NCBI GenBank assembly: GCA_029557915.1
Contig: JAKQHS010000061.1
Location: 1 to 64,000, forward strand
From: Bacteroidota bacterium
GTDB lineage: Bacteria > Bacteroidota > Bacteroidia > Chitinophagales > Saprospiraceae
Direction of reading: 5' to 3'
DNA: 64,000 nt
Below, piece by piece: positions 54,202 through 63,322 of the stretch; position 1 is the stretch's first letter, and every line of letters begins with the position of its first letter. The notes beneath the pieces are model-generated. The model was not told the origin of the DNA and did not search any database. It saw only the letters and a program-made list of their open reading frames with translations. The translations under genes and the position numbers were made by a program.

Positions 54202-55329
54202 TCATTCCGTGTCAATAAAAAATCTCCGGACCGTATCGATCACTTTTTCCTGGTCGTGCGCCTTCATCTCCGTATGGATGGGCAGGGAGATCACCTCCTT
54301 ACAGAGGCGGTCGGTCACCGGGAGGAAATCGACCTTGCCGCGGAAGGGTTTGAAGGCCTCCTGATCATAAAGGGGGACTGGATAATAGATCATATTCGGG
54401 ATGCCCTCGGCAGTGAGGAAAGAAGCCAGGGCATCGCGGCGGCCATCTACCACCTTGAGGGTGTATTGGTGATAAACATGGGTGGAATGCGGGGATTCCG
54501 CAGGAGTGCAGAGAAAGGGAATATCTTTAAACCCTTCGTTGTACGCATAGGCCACGTTCTGCCTGGCCCGGCAATATTCATCGAGATGACCTAATTTGAT
54601 CCTGAGCACGGCAGCCTGGATGGAATCGAGCCGCGAATTCACTCCGATCAGGTCATGATAATATCTTTTGCGTTGGCCGTGATTGGCGATCGTGCGCAGT
54701 TTTTCAGCCAGGGCTTCGTCGCGGCACATCATCGCTCCGCCGTCTCCGTAACAGCCCAGGTTTTTGGAAGGGAAAAAAGAGGTACATCCGATGTGGCCAA
54801 GGGTCCCGGCCTTTTGTTTTTTACCGTCCGCGAATACATAGTCCGCTCCGATAGCCTGCGCATTGTCCTCAATGACGGGGATGTGGAGTTTTCCGGCAAG
54901 ATCCAGGATGCCCTGCATTTCCGCGACCTGGCCAAAAAGATGCACCGGCACGATCGCTTTGGTTTTGGGAGTGATGGCCTGACGGATGAGTTCCGGCGTA
55001 CAATTGAAACTGTCGTAATCCACATCAATCATCACCGGACGGAGTTGCAACAAAGCGATCACTTCCGCGGTGGCCACATAAGTAAATGCAGGTACGATGA
55101 TTTCATCCCCCGGCTTGCAGTCCAGGGCCATCAAGGCGATCTGTAGGGCGTCCGTACCATTGGCGCAGGGAATGACATGGGGGATGTCCAGGTACCTTTC
55201 CAGGGCTTGCTGAAACTCCCTGACCTCAGGCCCGTTTATAAATTGGGCGTGCTCCAGGACATGGAGCACCGCCTCGTCGATTTCCGTTTTGATGCGGTGG
55301 TACTGGGATTTGAGGTCTACCATTTGCAT
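54202..55329 (-). CDS. wbpE: DegT/DnrJ/EryC1-family aminotransferase (WbpE-like)
   Basis: 375 residues, PLP-dependent. ANGTDALQIALMAL, GDEIIVPAFTYVATAEV, IEDNAQAIGA and TSFFPSKNLGCYGDGG, in which K189 forms the Schiff base. GCYGDGG and HHYQYTL-like (VYHQYTLKV) features are shared with WbpE/WlbC, which aminate the 3-keto sugar using L-glutamate and release 2-oxoglutarate. ATG at 55329; the GTG/ATG two codons later (MVDLKSQY) is an alternative. Confidence 0.9.
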   Translation of the reverse strand: MQMVDLKSQYHRIKTEIDEAVLHVLEHAQFINGPEVREFQQALERYLDIPHVIPCANGTDALQIALMALDCKPGDEIIVPAFTYVATAEVIALLQLRPVMIDVDYDSFNCTPELIRQAITPKTKAIVPVHLFGQVAEMQGILDLAGKLHIPVIEDNAQAIGADYVFADGKKQKAGTLGHIGCTSFFPSKNLGCYGDGGAMMCRDEALAEKLRTIANHGQRKRYYHDLIGVNSRLDSIQAAVLRIKLGHLDEYCRARQNVAYAYNEGFKDIPFLCTPAESPHSTHVYHQYTLKVVDGRRDALASFLTAEGIPNMIYYPVPLYDQEAFKPFRGKVDFLPVTDRLCKEVISLPIHTEMKAHDQEKVIDTVRRFFIDTE

Positions 55330-55340
55330 AACATACTGTT

Positions 55341-56657
55341 TTATAAGGTTGAAATGGTTTTTCGGCCAATGCTCTCATAATAAAACCCAGGGGGAATATC
55401 GTCCAGGTCATACAGATTCCGCCCGTCAAAAAGAGCCGCCGTTTTCATAAGGGATTTGATCCGATCAAATTCCGGGGCGCGGAACAGGCTCCATTCGGTC
55501 GCGATCACCAAAGCATCTGCCTGGTCCAGGACTTCGTATTCGTTTTCCCCATACTGGATTTGATCCCCATACCTGTCTTTTACATGGTCCATGGCTTCAG
55601 GGTCAAAGACCCTCACCTTTGCTCCCCGGGCAAGCAGATCATCAATCACCGTCAAAGCCGGCGCTTCCCGGATATCGTCGGTATTGGGTTTAAAGGCCAG
55701 GCCCCAGATGGCAATTTGCTTCCCTCCGAGGTTTTGCATAAAATATTTTTCAAGCTTTGCCGTCAGGATGTGTTTTTGATCCTGGTTGGTTCTGACCACC
55801 GAATTCAGGATATTCATTTCATAATCAAATTCCCGGGCCGTCTGGATGAGGGCCATCACATCCTTGGGGAAACAACTTCCGCCATAACCGATTCCGGGAA
55901 ACAAGAACCGTTTACCTATCCGGTTGTCGCTTCCAATCCCCCTGCGCACCATATCCACATCGGCTCCTGCCCGTTCACAGAGGTTGGCGATTTCATTCAT
56001 AAAGGTGATGCGCGTGGCCAGGTAAGCGTTGGCTGCATACTTGGTCATTTCCGCAGACCTGAGGTCCATGGTCAGAATGGGATTGCCCTGGCGTACAAAA
56101 GGGTCGTACAAATGTTTCATTCTTTCCAGGGCTTTTTCGCTGCTGCTTCCTATGACCACCCGGTCCGGTTTCATAAAATCCTCCACCGCCACCCCTTCCC
56201 TTAAAAATTCCGGGTTGGAAACGACATCAAACAAATTATTATCCAGTTTATCTCCCAGCACAGCAGCCACTTTTTCAGCGGTGCCCACAGGTACCGTGCT
56301 TTTATTGACCACGATCGTATATTTTTGAATCAGGTCCCCCAGTTGATCCGCAGTCATGATGATCGCGCTGAGGTCGGCGGAGCCGTCTTCTCCCGGCGGA
56401 GTAGGCAAGGCAAGAAATATGATTTCGGCGTGATCAACCGCTTTTTTCAGTTCGGTGGTAAAAGTCAGGCGTCCCTGGCGGGTGTTCCTTTCAAAAAGGT
56501 TTTCCAGCCCTGGTTCATAAATCGTGATCCTTCCCTGGTTCAACCGGCTGACCTTTTGGGCGTCGATGTCCACACAAATCACCTGATGCCCCATTTCCGC
56601 AAAGCAGGTACCCGTGACAAGGCCTACGTATCCGGTGCCGATTACTCCAATGTCCAT
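55341..56657 (-). CDS. ugd: UDP-glucose 6-dehydrogenase
   Basis: 438 residues. NAD site IGVIGTGYVGLVTGTCFAEM, NKSTVPVGTA, and catalytic Cys262 in GYGGSCFPKDV; IAIWGLAFKPNTDDIREAP in the C-terminal domain. It makes UDP-glucuronate from UDP-glucose with two NAD. Unlike the enzyme at 51483 it carries the GSCFPKD motif of Ugd. ATG at 56657. It is the first sugar enzyme of the locus after the regulators. Confidence 0.93.
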   Translation of the reverse strand: MDIGVIGTGYVGLVTGTCFAEMGHQVICVDIDAQKVSRLNQGRITIYEPGLENLFERNTRQGRLTFTTELKKAVDHAEIIFLALPTPPGEDGSADLSAIIMTADQLGDLIQKYTIVVNKSTVPVGTAEKVAAVLGDKLDNNLFDVVSNPEFLREGVAVEDFMKPDRVVIGSSSEKALERMKHLYDPFVRQGNPILTMDLRSAEMTKYAANAYLATRITFMNEIANLCERAGADVDMVRRGIGSDNRIGKRFLFPGIGYGGSCFPKDVMALIQTAREFDYEMNILNSVVRTNQDQKHILTAKLEKYFMQNLGGKQIAIWGLAFKPNTDDIREAPALTVIDDLLARGAKVRVFDPEAMDHVKDRYGDQIQYGENEYEVLDQADALVIATEWSLFRAPEFDRIKSLMKTAALFDGRNLYDLDDIPPGFYYESIGRKTISTL

Positions 56658-56691
56658 TTTATTTTAATTAAGGAATTAAAGAATTAAAGAA

Positions 56692-57051
56692 TTAAGGAGA
56701 CGAGATCTGCTTGGAAGATTTTAAAATTGCATTTAATATCCTAATAATTTCTTCTGCATGCGTTAAAAGTCCCGTTGCCTTTTCTTCATCCAGGTATCCT
56801 GAATCTTTTAACAGCCTGATCCAATAATGGACTTCTTTTGCTTCTTTATAGGATATCTGGAATCTTGCAATAAAATCCCTTTTGCTATGCCCGGCTAATC
56901 CTTCCTCAATATTTGCACCTATCGAAGTGGCACATCTCAAAAATTGTTTTGATAATATAAATTCCTTCTTATCAACAATTAGTATCTTATAAATCCGGAT
57001 AGAATCCAAAGAGAACTGATAGGATTTCTCTCTTATAATATTGTCCTTCAT
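56692..57051 (-). CDS. Four-helix-bundle protein (S23-type)
   Basis: 119 residues: FSLDSIRIYKIL, FLRCATSIGANIEEGLAGHS (the diagnostic R-x3-SIxANIxEG region) and SYKEAKEVHYWIRLL. It belongs to the same family as the gene at 49720 but is a different subgroup. It lies between upxY and ugd, flanked by ATTAAAGA-type repeats (56658-56695) and an AT-rich ATTAATTTTTAAT repeat (57085-57120). Function unknown. ATG at 57051. Confidence 0.87.
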   Translation of the reverse strand: MKDNIIREKSYQFSLDSIRIYKILIVDKKEFILSKQFLRCATSIGANIEEGLAGHSKRDFIARFQISYKEAKEVHYWIRLLKDSGYLDEEKATGLLTHAEEIIRILNAILKSSKQISSP

Positions 57052-57190
57052 AGTGGGTGTGTTCTTTCAGCGAATAAATATCCATTAATCCTTAATTTTT
57101 AATTATTAATTTTTAATTTTTTCCATGGCTTCGCCCCCGATCTGTCGCAGTGGAAGATCGCAAGGAAGAATATCCTTCAATGACCGGGGA
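57052..57190. repeat. AT-rich repeat and spacer below upxY
   Basis: It contains AATCCTTAATTTTTAATTATTAATTTTTAATTTTTT (ends AATCCTTAAT and TTTAATTTTTT, about 57088-57122), a run of near-identical TTAATTTTT units. No gene. The remaining bases down to the upxY stop show nothing I recognise. Confidence 0.7.
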
Positions 57191-57724
57191 TCACCGAAGG
57201 CTGCGGAGATGGGCCGGATCGATTTGGATACGTAATCCAAATCCGATGCGGTCCAGTTCGATCAACAGCTCGTTTTTACCGAGCGAGCGGATCAGTTTGC
57301 CCCTGAGTCCGGTCAGGTTGCCCAAGACCACTTCGACTGCCTCCCCGGGGCTGAAAGGCCGGTTTTCAAGAGAGATCCCGTTGATTTCTCCCGTTACGCG
57401 CTGGAGCCATTCGATTTCCTGGTCCGGGATGGCAATCAGGTTTTTATTGAAGCGGACAAAGCCTTCCACATGCTGGGTTTCCAGCACGGGCACGTACTCG
57501 GCTTTGCGGATGTGGACAAAAACGTAGCGGTAGATCAGCGGGAGCATCTGGGTCCTTTTTTTACGGGTGTACACCCGGACCACTTTTTGGAGGGGAATAT
57601 AATTTTTAATACCTGCCCGGGTCAACGCCTGGCTCACCGCTTTTTCGGCCTTCACCCTCGTGAGGACGGCAAACCATTTGGTGGTATCCGGGGACAAATC
57701 GTTCTGGCAGGCCGCTGCAATCAT
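57191..57724 (-). CDS. upxY: UpxY-family transcription antiterminator
   Basis: 177 residues. NusG N-terminal domain with KWFAVLTRVKAEKAVSQAL and YIPLQKVVRVYTRKKRTQMLPLIYRYVFV (given in parts: WFAVLTRVKAEK; LPLIYRYVFVHI). It ends with a KOW-like domain, FSPGEAVEVVLGNLTGLRGK. Family knowledge: UpxY proteins act on the nascent leader of their own capsule operon and prevent premature termination. It lies at the head of a 50-kb unidirectional locus, one base downstream of the winged-helix gene. ATG at 57724. Confidence 0.92.
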   Translation of the reverse strand: MIAAACQNDLSPDTTKWFAVLTRVKAEKAVSQALTRAGIKNYIPLQKVVRVYTRKKRTQMLPLIYRYVFVHIRKAEYVPVLETQHVEGFVRFNKNLIAIPDQEIEWLQRVTGEINGISLENRPFSPGEAVEVVLGNLTGLRGKLIRSLGKNELLIELDRIGFGLRIQIDPAHLRSLR

Positions 57725-57725
57725 A

Positions 57726-58304
57726 TCAGGGGTTTAATTCATTTTGAGGATTGACTGGATGAGGCTCCAGGTAGGGCGCGGACCAGATCAGATATGGCTC
57801 CGGATGAAAGGAACTCCAGCCAATCCTAAGCTCCTCCTCATTATCGTAAATCACGTAACGGATCTTGCGTTTTATCAGTTTTTCGGATTTTTCCACGAGC
57901 TGGATCAGGTAGGACTTGTCCAACTGGCCGACCAGGATCAGATCAATCACCCCACTATCCCTGCCCTGTGCGAAAGTACCGGTAAGAAAGGCCCGCTCCA
58001 GCAGGCCCAGTCGTTTGAGGATGTTGTCCAGGATCTGGTCGATCCCAATATATTTAAGAAGGATACTGTGGATCTCCTGGTACAAGGGATAGAGGGGATT
58101 GGCTTTAAAATACTTTTTGTTGCCTTCCTGGAAGGAGTTGAGCATACCCGCATCTTCCATCTTATTGAGTTCCAGCCGAATGGCATTGGTAGATTCTCCA
58201 AACTCCGATTCCAGGCTGCGCAGGTAGGAGGTCGTATTGCTGTTGAGGAAAAACTTCAACAACAGTTTAATACGGGTTTTGGAAGAGATCAGGTCCTCAA
58301 TCAA
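57726..58304 (-). CDS. Winged-helix regulator with nucleotidyltransferase-like domain
   Basis: 192 residues. Residues 1-75 form an ArsR-like winged helix (SKTRIKLLLKFFLNSN, YLRSLESEFGESTNAIRLEL). Residues 100-180 resemble a nucleotidyltransferase core, LTGTFAQGRDSGVIDLILVG, in which the G-S motif is G-T and the catalytic D-x-D is D-L-I, so catalysis is unlikely. It precedes upxY by one base and is the first gene of the locus; it is probably an autoregulator. TTG at 58304 is the only start after an in-frame TAA. Confidence 0.78.
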   Translation of the reverse strand: MIEDLISSKTRIKLLLKFFLNSNTTSYLRSLESEFGESTNAIRLELNKMEDAGMLNSFQEGNKKYFKANPLYPLYQEIHSILLKYIGIDQILDNILKRLGLLERAFLTGTFAQGRDSGVIDLILVGQLDKSYLIQLVEKSEKLIKRKIRYVIYDNEEELRIGWSSFHPEPYLIWSAPYLEPHPVNPQNELNP

Positions 58305-58306
58305 GA

Positions 58307-58332
58307 TTGAGTAGTTTTATTACTCAAATATA
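58307..58332 (-). promoter_or_regulatory. Candidate locus promoter and operator palindrome
   Basis: On the minus strand TATATTTG (58332-58325) exactly fits the Bacteroidota -7 consensus TAnnTTTG. It overlaps a perfect 7-bp inverted repeat, TTGAGTA-N7-TACTCAA (58307-58327), that ends just before the TTG start at 58304. No clear -33 TTG is seen. The palindrome covers the expected transcription start, so binding there should repress. The binding protein could be the adjacent winged-helix protein; this is inferred. Confidence 0.45.
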
Positions 58333-58343
58333 AATGGAAATCT

Positions 58344-59441
58344 TCAGGATTTTATTGCTTCATGGACCAGATTCTTTCCCAGGATCCAGGCCGAGGCTAA
58401 AACCCCGCCCAGGATCAGGCCCATAAGGAGTTGACGGAGCCGGTTTGGGGCCTGGGCGTCCAGGGGAGGAAATGGACGGTCTATCTCCCGGATAAAAGGC
58501 GTACTGTTTTTAAGGGCGTAATCCGCAATTTCCAGGTTTTTCAGCGCCTCCCCGTAGGCAATGGCATACATGTTGGATTGTTTGCTTTGAATGGTCTTCC
58601 GGGTGCGGTCGGTTGGAGCCCAGAGAGCGCCTTCCGACTCGTCCATGTTGCTGATGGCGTACTCCGAACTGGTCCACCTTTCGTAGATCGAATCCGCCTT
58701 GGCTTTCACCAGGTCGAAGGTTTGTTTTTGTTTATCGCTGGATTGCTGGATGTAAAACCGGGAAAGGTGGTAAAAAATCCGGTCGGTGAGGGCCAGGGAA
58801 AGTTCTTCGTTTTCGGTCTGAGAGCTAAGCGAAAAGATAGTGCTTTCGGGTTTATAGGTGCAAGACAGCAAACCCGACTTTTCCCCTCCTACGGTAAATC
58901 CATAAACCCTTTTCAGGGCCGCGTTTTCAAGCAAACTGAATCCGGCCAGTGAATCGGAGCGGAACCGGAAATCCCTATAGGCTTCATCGGCCTCAGCCCA
59001 TTTTGTATCCAGTGCATAGATCCGGATGATGTGGTTTGCGAGGAAATCTTCCGTTCCCCCCACCGCCGCCTTATCAAACAAGGCCGCATTGACAATGCGC
59101 ATGGACCTGGACAATTCCACAATCTTATCCAGGGAGACCTTGCCGGTGCCGCTGCCCCCCAGCCCAAACTGGCCCAATAAACCGCTGATGGAACTGTATC
59201 CCAGATTTTCCCCTTCGTTCAGGGCAAAAGTGAGTGTCGCATTAAAGGTGACCGGTTGGAACCGGGCTTTTAAATACATCAGTGTTCCGGTCAGGAGGGA
59301 CAGTACGAGTATCAGATACCTTCCTTTCCATAAAAGCAGGACGAATCCCTTTCCTTTGACGATGATGTCTTTTAAACTGAGGTCCTGGTCGTAATATGCG
59401 CCTGGGATCTTTGGATCGTTTATATTGATTTGCTCAGGCAT
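58344..59441 (-). CDS. wzz: Wzz-type polysaccharide chain-length/co-polymerase protein
   Basis: 365 residues with two membrane helices (about 41-57 and 335-352) enclosing a large periplasmic domain. The N-terminal region [20 protein letters not shown] precedes TM1, and a Pro-containing [14 protein letters not shown] segment precedes TM2, as in Wzz/PCP proteins. No cytoplasmic kinase domain, so it is the short form. It would set glycan length with Wzy. Its ATG overlaps the metH stop by 8 bases, so it is probably expressed from the metH transcript rather than from the locus promoter at 58325. Confidence 0.85.
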   Translation of the reverse strand: MPEQININDPKIPGAYYDQDLSLKDIIVKGKGFVLLLWKGRYLILVLSLLTGTLMYLKARFQPVTFNATLTFALNEGENLGYSSISGLLGQFGLGGSGTGKVSLDKIVELSRSMRIVNAALFDKAAVGGTEDFLANHIIRIYALDTKWAEADEAYRDFRFRSDSLAGFSLLENAALKRVYGFTVGGEKSGLLSCTYKPESTIFSLSSQTENEELSLALTDRIFYHLSRFYIQQSSDKQKQTFDLVKAKADSIYERWTSSEYAISNMDESEGALWAPTDRTRKTIQSKQSNMYAIAYGEALKNLEIADYALKNSTPFIREIDRPFPPLDAQAPNRLRQLLMGLILGGVLASAWILGKNLVHEAIKS

Positions 59442-62400
59442 CGTAATTTAAAAGCGGGGAAAGCCATTTTTCCGTAAGACTAATATCCTGGTTTTTCCGG
59501 AGTGCATACTCTTCCACCTGGTCCCGGCCGATGTTGCCGAGGCCAAAATATTTAGACTGGGGATGGCTGAAGTACCAGCCGCTGACGGAAGAGGCCGGAT
59601 GCATGGCCATGCTTTCCGTAAGGTTCATGCCGATTTTACTCTCTACGCCAAGCAGGTCAAACAGGGTTTGTTTTTCGGTATGGTCCGGGCAGGCGGGGTA
59701 GCCGGGTGCCGGCCGGATGCCCTGGTATTTTTCAGCGATCAGTTCTTCATTGGTCAGCTTTTCATCACTGTAAGCCCACCACTCCGTCCGCATCCGGTAA
59801 TGCATACATTCCGCAAAGGCTTCCGCCAAGCGGTCTCCCAGGGATTTGAGCAGTATGGCATGGTAATCGTCGTGTCCGGCCTGCAATTCCCGGACTTTTT
59901 CATCGAGACCGATCCCTGCCGTGACGGCGAAACCTCCGATATAATCGGTTTTCCCGGATGACTTCGGCGCAATAAAATCGGCCAGGGACAAATAAGGGAT
60001 GCCGGCTGACTTTTCCCGCTGCTGCCTGAGGTGGTGGGCTACCGCGACGACCTCCCCGGCTTCATTCCGGATTTCGATATCATCGGTTTCCAGGCTGTTC
60101 GCTTTGAAAATACCCACGATTCCTTCCGCCCTGATCCATTTTTCATCAATGATGCGCCGAAGGAGGCTTTGGGCATCCAGGTAAAGTTTTTTGGCTTCCA
60201 CGCCCACCAGGGGATCTTCAAAGAGGGCGGGATATTTGCCATTGAGTTGCCAGGAAGAAAAGAAAGGAGTCCAGTCAATAAAATCACTCAGTTCTTCCAG
60301 GGAGTAATCCAGCAGGACTTTGGTCCCCAGCCACTTTGGTTTGGGAGGTTCGTAACGGTCCCAGTCGATGCCCAGTTTTTGTTTGCGAGCAGTCTCCAGG
60401 GAAACGTAGGTTTTGGTGGTCTCCCGCTCCGACCGCGATTTCCTCACCTGGGTGTATTCATCCCTGGTCTTTTCAATAAAAACCTGGCGGCCCACTTCAT
60501 CCTTGCTCAACAGGGCGCTTACGACAGCCACACTGCGGGAGGCATCCAGGACGTGGATGACCGGAGCAAGGTTATACTGGGGTTCAATTTTGATCGCCGT
60601 GTGCAGTTTGGACGTAGTGGCGCCACCGATGAGCAAAGGCAGGTTCATGCCCCGGCGTTGCATTTCTTTTGCCACATACACCATTTCGTCCAGGGAAGGG
60701 GTGATCAGGCCGCTCAGGCCGATGATATCCACCTTCTCCGCCAGGGCAGTTTCCAGGATCTTGTCGCAGGGTACCATCACCCCCAGATCCACAATGGTAT
60801 AGTTGTTGCAGCCCAGCACGACGCCCACGATGTTTTTTCCGATATCGTGCACGTCGCCCTTTACGGTAGCCATCAGGATCTTGCCTTTGGAACTGTCCCC
60901 GGCGGATTGTTTCTGGGCTTCGATGAAAGGGGTGAGATAAGCCACCGCCTTCTTCATCACCCGGGCGCTTTTGACCACCTGGGGCAGGAACATTTTACCG
61001 GATCCGAAAAGGTCGCCTACCACGTTCATGCCTTCCATCAGCGGCCCTTCGATGACGGACAGGGCCATGGGGTATTCCTTCCGGATCTCTTCGGTGTCCG
61101 TCTCGATGTACTCGTCAATCCCTTTTACCAGGGAATGGATCAGGCGCTGGCGCACCGGTTCCTTTCGCCAGGATTCATCCTTCTGCAACACTTTGCCGCC
61201 CCCTTTGATCCGGTCGGCGTATTGAATCAATGCCTCCGTGGCCTTTTCATTCCGGTTAAATAAAACATCCTCCACCAGCTTGAGCAGGTCCTTGGGAATT
61301 TCTTCATAGACTTCGATCATACCGGCGTTCACGATACCCATATCCATGCCTGCCTGGATGGCATGGTACAGGAAGGCCGAATGCATGGCCTCCCTGACGT
61401 GGTCGTTTCCGCGGAACGAAAACGAAAGGTTGCTCACGCCCCCGCTGACCAGGCTGCCCGGGCAGAGTTTTTTGATCTGGCGGGTGGCTTCAATGAAATT
61501 GATGGCATATTCATTGTGCTCTTCGATGCCGGTGGCGATGGCAAAAATATTTGGATCAAAAATGATGTCCTGGGGTTTGAATCCCACTTGTTTGGTCAGG
61601 ATGTCATAGGCCCTTTTGCAAATCGACACTTTCCGTTCAACGGTATCGGCCTGTCCCTGCTCGTCAAAAGCCATGACCACGGCGGCGGCGCCATAACGGT
61701 GTACCAGTTTGGCTTGCCGGATAAACTCCGCTTCCCCCTCTTTCATGGAAATCGAATTGACAATGCCTTTGCCCTGGAGGCATTTAAGGCCGGTTTCGAT
61801 GACCTTCCATTTGGAGGAATCCACCATAATGGGCAGGCGCGCGATTTCCGGTTCGGCGGCGATCAACAATAAAAACTTTTTCATGGCCGCTTCCGAATCG
61901 AGCAAACCTTCATCCATGTTGACATCAATCACCTGGGCCCCGCCTTCCACCTGCTGGCGCGCCACCGACAAGGCTTCGGCGTATTTGTCTTCTTTTATCA
62001 GGCGGGCGAAAGCTTTAGACCCCGTGACATTGGTGCGTTCGCCGATATTGACAAAATTAAGGTCGGGGTGAAAAATCAATGGCTCCAGGCCGGACAGTTC
62101 CGTGTATGGAGGCACCTTGGGAATGTTCCGCGGTTTTAACCCTTTCACGCTTCGGGCCATGACCCGGATATGGTCAGGCGTGGTCCCGCAGCAGCCCCCC
62201 ACGATATTGACAAAACCGTTGTCCGCAAAGTCGCGCATATAACTTTCCATTTCCTCAGGGGTTTGATCGTAACCCCCCAATTCATTGGGCAGGCCGGCAT
62301 TGGGATAGGCGCTCAGGTAACAGTCCGCCACTTTGGACAAGGCTTCTATATGCGGCCGGAGTTCTTTGGCACCCAGTGCGCAATTGAGTCCCACACTGAA

Positions 62401-63111
62401 AAGGTTGGCATGTTTTACAGAAATCCAAAAGGCTTCTGCAGTCTGGCCCGACAAGGTGCGTCCGCTGGCATCGGTAATCGTACCGGATACCATGAGCGGA
62501 AGCAGCTTGCCGGTGTCCTCCAGATATTGCTGAACGGCAAAAAGGGCTGCTTTGCAGTTTAAGGTATCAAATACGGTTTCCACCAGCAGGAGGTCGACTC
62601 CCCCGTCCACCAATCCCCGGATCTGCTCGTAATATATGGTGACCAGTTCGTCAAAATAGATGGACCGGAATCCCGGATTGTTGACATCGGGAGAAAGGGA
62701 GGCCGTTTTATTGGTCGGCCCGATGGCGCCCGCCACAAAACAGGGACGGTAGGGATGGGAGGCCAGGTATTCTTCCACCGCATTTTTCGCCAGTTGTGCT
62801 GAACAGAGGTTCAACTCATAAGCCAGGCCCTCCATATGGTAATCGGCCAGCGAAACCGCATTCGCATTGAATGTATTGGTTTCAATAATGTCTGAGCCGG
62901 CTTCCAGGTAGGCCTTGTGGATGTCCCGGATGATCTTGGGCTGGGTCAGGCTGAGCAATTCGTTATTGCCTTTTACGTCATAGGCATAATCCTTGAAGCG
63001 TTCGCCGCGGTATCCTTTTTCGTCCAGGGCATGTTTCTGGATCATGGTGCCCATAGCGCCGTCAAGAACCAGGATGCGTTGTTTGATGATCTCGTGTATG
63101 GAGTCGCTCAT
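59434..63111 (-). CDS. metH: Cobalamin-dependent methionine synthase
   Basis: 1225 residues, full length. Domains in order: homocysteine-binding with the zinc ligands GGCCGTT (about 307-308) and an upstream Cys in GLNCALG; pterin-binding ([34 protein letters not shown]); cobalamin-binding with [11 protein letters not shown] (His ligand near 754); and AdoMet reactivation ([16 protein letters not shown] represented by [11 protein letters not shown]). It methylates homocysteine using 5-methyl-THF. A candidate -7 element TACCTTTG lies at 63129-63122, only about 10 bases upstream. ATG at 63111. Confidence 0.96.
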   Translation of the reverse strand: MSDSIHEIIKQRILVLDGAMGTMIQKHALDEKGYRGERFKDYAYDVKGNNELLSLTQPKIIRDIHKAYLEAGSDIIETNTFNANAVSLADYHMEGLAYELNLCSAQLAKNAVEEYLASHPYRPCFVAGAIGPTNKTASLSPDVNNPGFRSIYFDELVTIYYEQIRGLVDGGVDLLLVETVFDTLNCKAALFAVQQYLEDTGKLLPLMVSGTITDASGRTLSGQTAEAFWISVKHANLFSVGLNCALGAKELRPHIEALSKVADCYLSAYPNAGLPNELGGYDQTPEEMESYMRDFADNGFVNIVGGCCGTTPDHIRVMARSVKGLKPRNIPKVPPYTELSGLEPLIFHPDLNFVNIGERTNVTGSKAFARLIKEDKYAEALSVARQQVEGGAQVIDVNMDEGLLDSEAAMKKFLLLIAAEPEIARLPIMVDSSKWKVIETGLKCLQGKGIVNSISMKEGEAEFIRQAKLVHRYGAAAVVMAFDEQGQADTVERKVSICKRAYDILTKQVGFKPQDIIFDPNIFAIATGIEEHNEYAINFIEATRQIKKLCPGSLVSGGVSNLSFSFRGNDHVREAMHSAFLYHAIQAGMDMGIVNAGMIEVYEEIPKDLLKLVEDVLFNRNEKATEALIQYADRIKGGGKVLQKDESWRKEPVRQRLIHSLVKGIDEYIETDTEEIRKEYPMALSVIEGPLMEGMNVVGDLFGSGKMFLPQVVKSARVMKKAVAYLTPFIEAQKQSAGDSSKGKILMATVKGDVHDIGKNIVGVVLGCNNYTIVDLGVMVPCDKILETALAEKVDIIGLSGLITPSLDEMVYVAKEMQRRGMNLPLLIGGATTSKLHTAIKIEPQYNLAPVIHVLDASRSVAVVSALLSKDEVGRQVFIEKTRDEYTQVRKSRSERETTKTYVSLETARKQKLGIDWDRYEPPKPKWLGTKVLLDYSLEELSDFIDWTPFFSSWQLNGKYPALFEDPLVGVEAKKLYLDAQSLLRRIIDEKWIRAEGIVGIFKANSLETDDIEIRNEAGEVVAVAHHLRQQREKSAGIPYLSLADFIAPKSSGKTDYIGGFAVTAGIGLDEKVRELQAGHDDYHAILLKSLGDRLAEAFAECMHYRMRTEWWAYSDEKLTNEELIAEKYQGIRPAPGYPACPDHTEKQTLFDLLGVESKIGMNLTESMAMHPASSVSGWYFSHPQSKYFGLGNIGRDQVEEYALRKNQDISLTEKWLSPLLNYDA

Positions 63112-63322
63112 TTTGGGTGAGCAAAGGTAAGGACTTGAATGCTATTAAACTATGGACTTTGGTCCCTGTACCTTTTATCTATCTCCTTGGATAGTTGGCC
63201 GGCAGAATGTCCCTGACCGGTTTTAAAGCCGTGGTCCATTCACTCCCTTGCCATGGCCAAATATGCCTCGCGTGAAGAATAAGTTAGGAACATGCTTTGA
63301 GCATCTTTTTTTACGAACCCGT
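63112..63322. other. Non-coding spacer upstream of metH
   Basis: Short open frames here have no recognisable motif. TACCTTTG (minus strand, 63129-63122) fits the -7 consensus but would give an almost leaderless transcript. I see no SAM or cobalamin riboswitch signature, and no repeats. Confidence 0.5.

Noticed and set aside
58344-59441. Wzc-type tyrosine autokinase
   Set aside because: The protein ends after the second membrane helix with no Walker motifs or Tyr-rich tail.
60031-61263. Long plus-strand open frame (410 codons) inside metH
   Set aside because: It lies entirely antisense to a highly conserved, full-length metH; composition explains the lack of stops. The same applies to the long plus-strand frame at 42754-43833 over wbpB.
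63112-63322. SAM or cobalamin riboswitch upstream of metH
   Set aside because: No B12-box-like or SAM-I-like conserved elements could be identified by eye; a covariance-model search would be needed to be certain.
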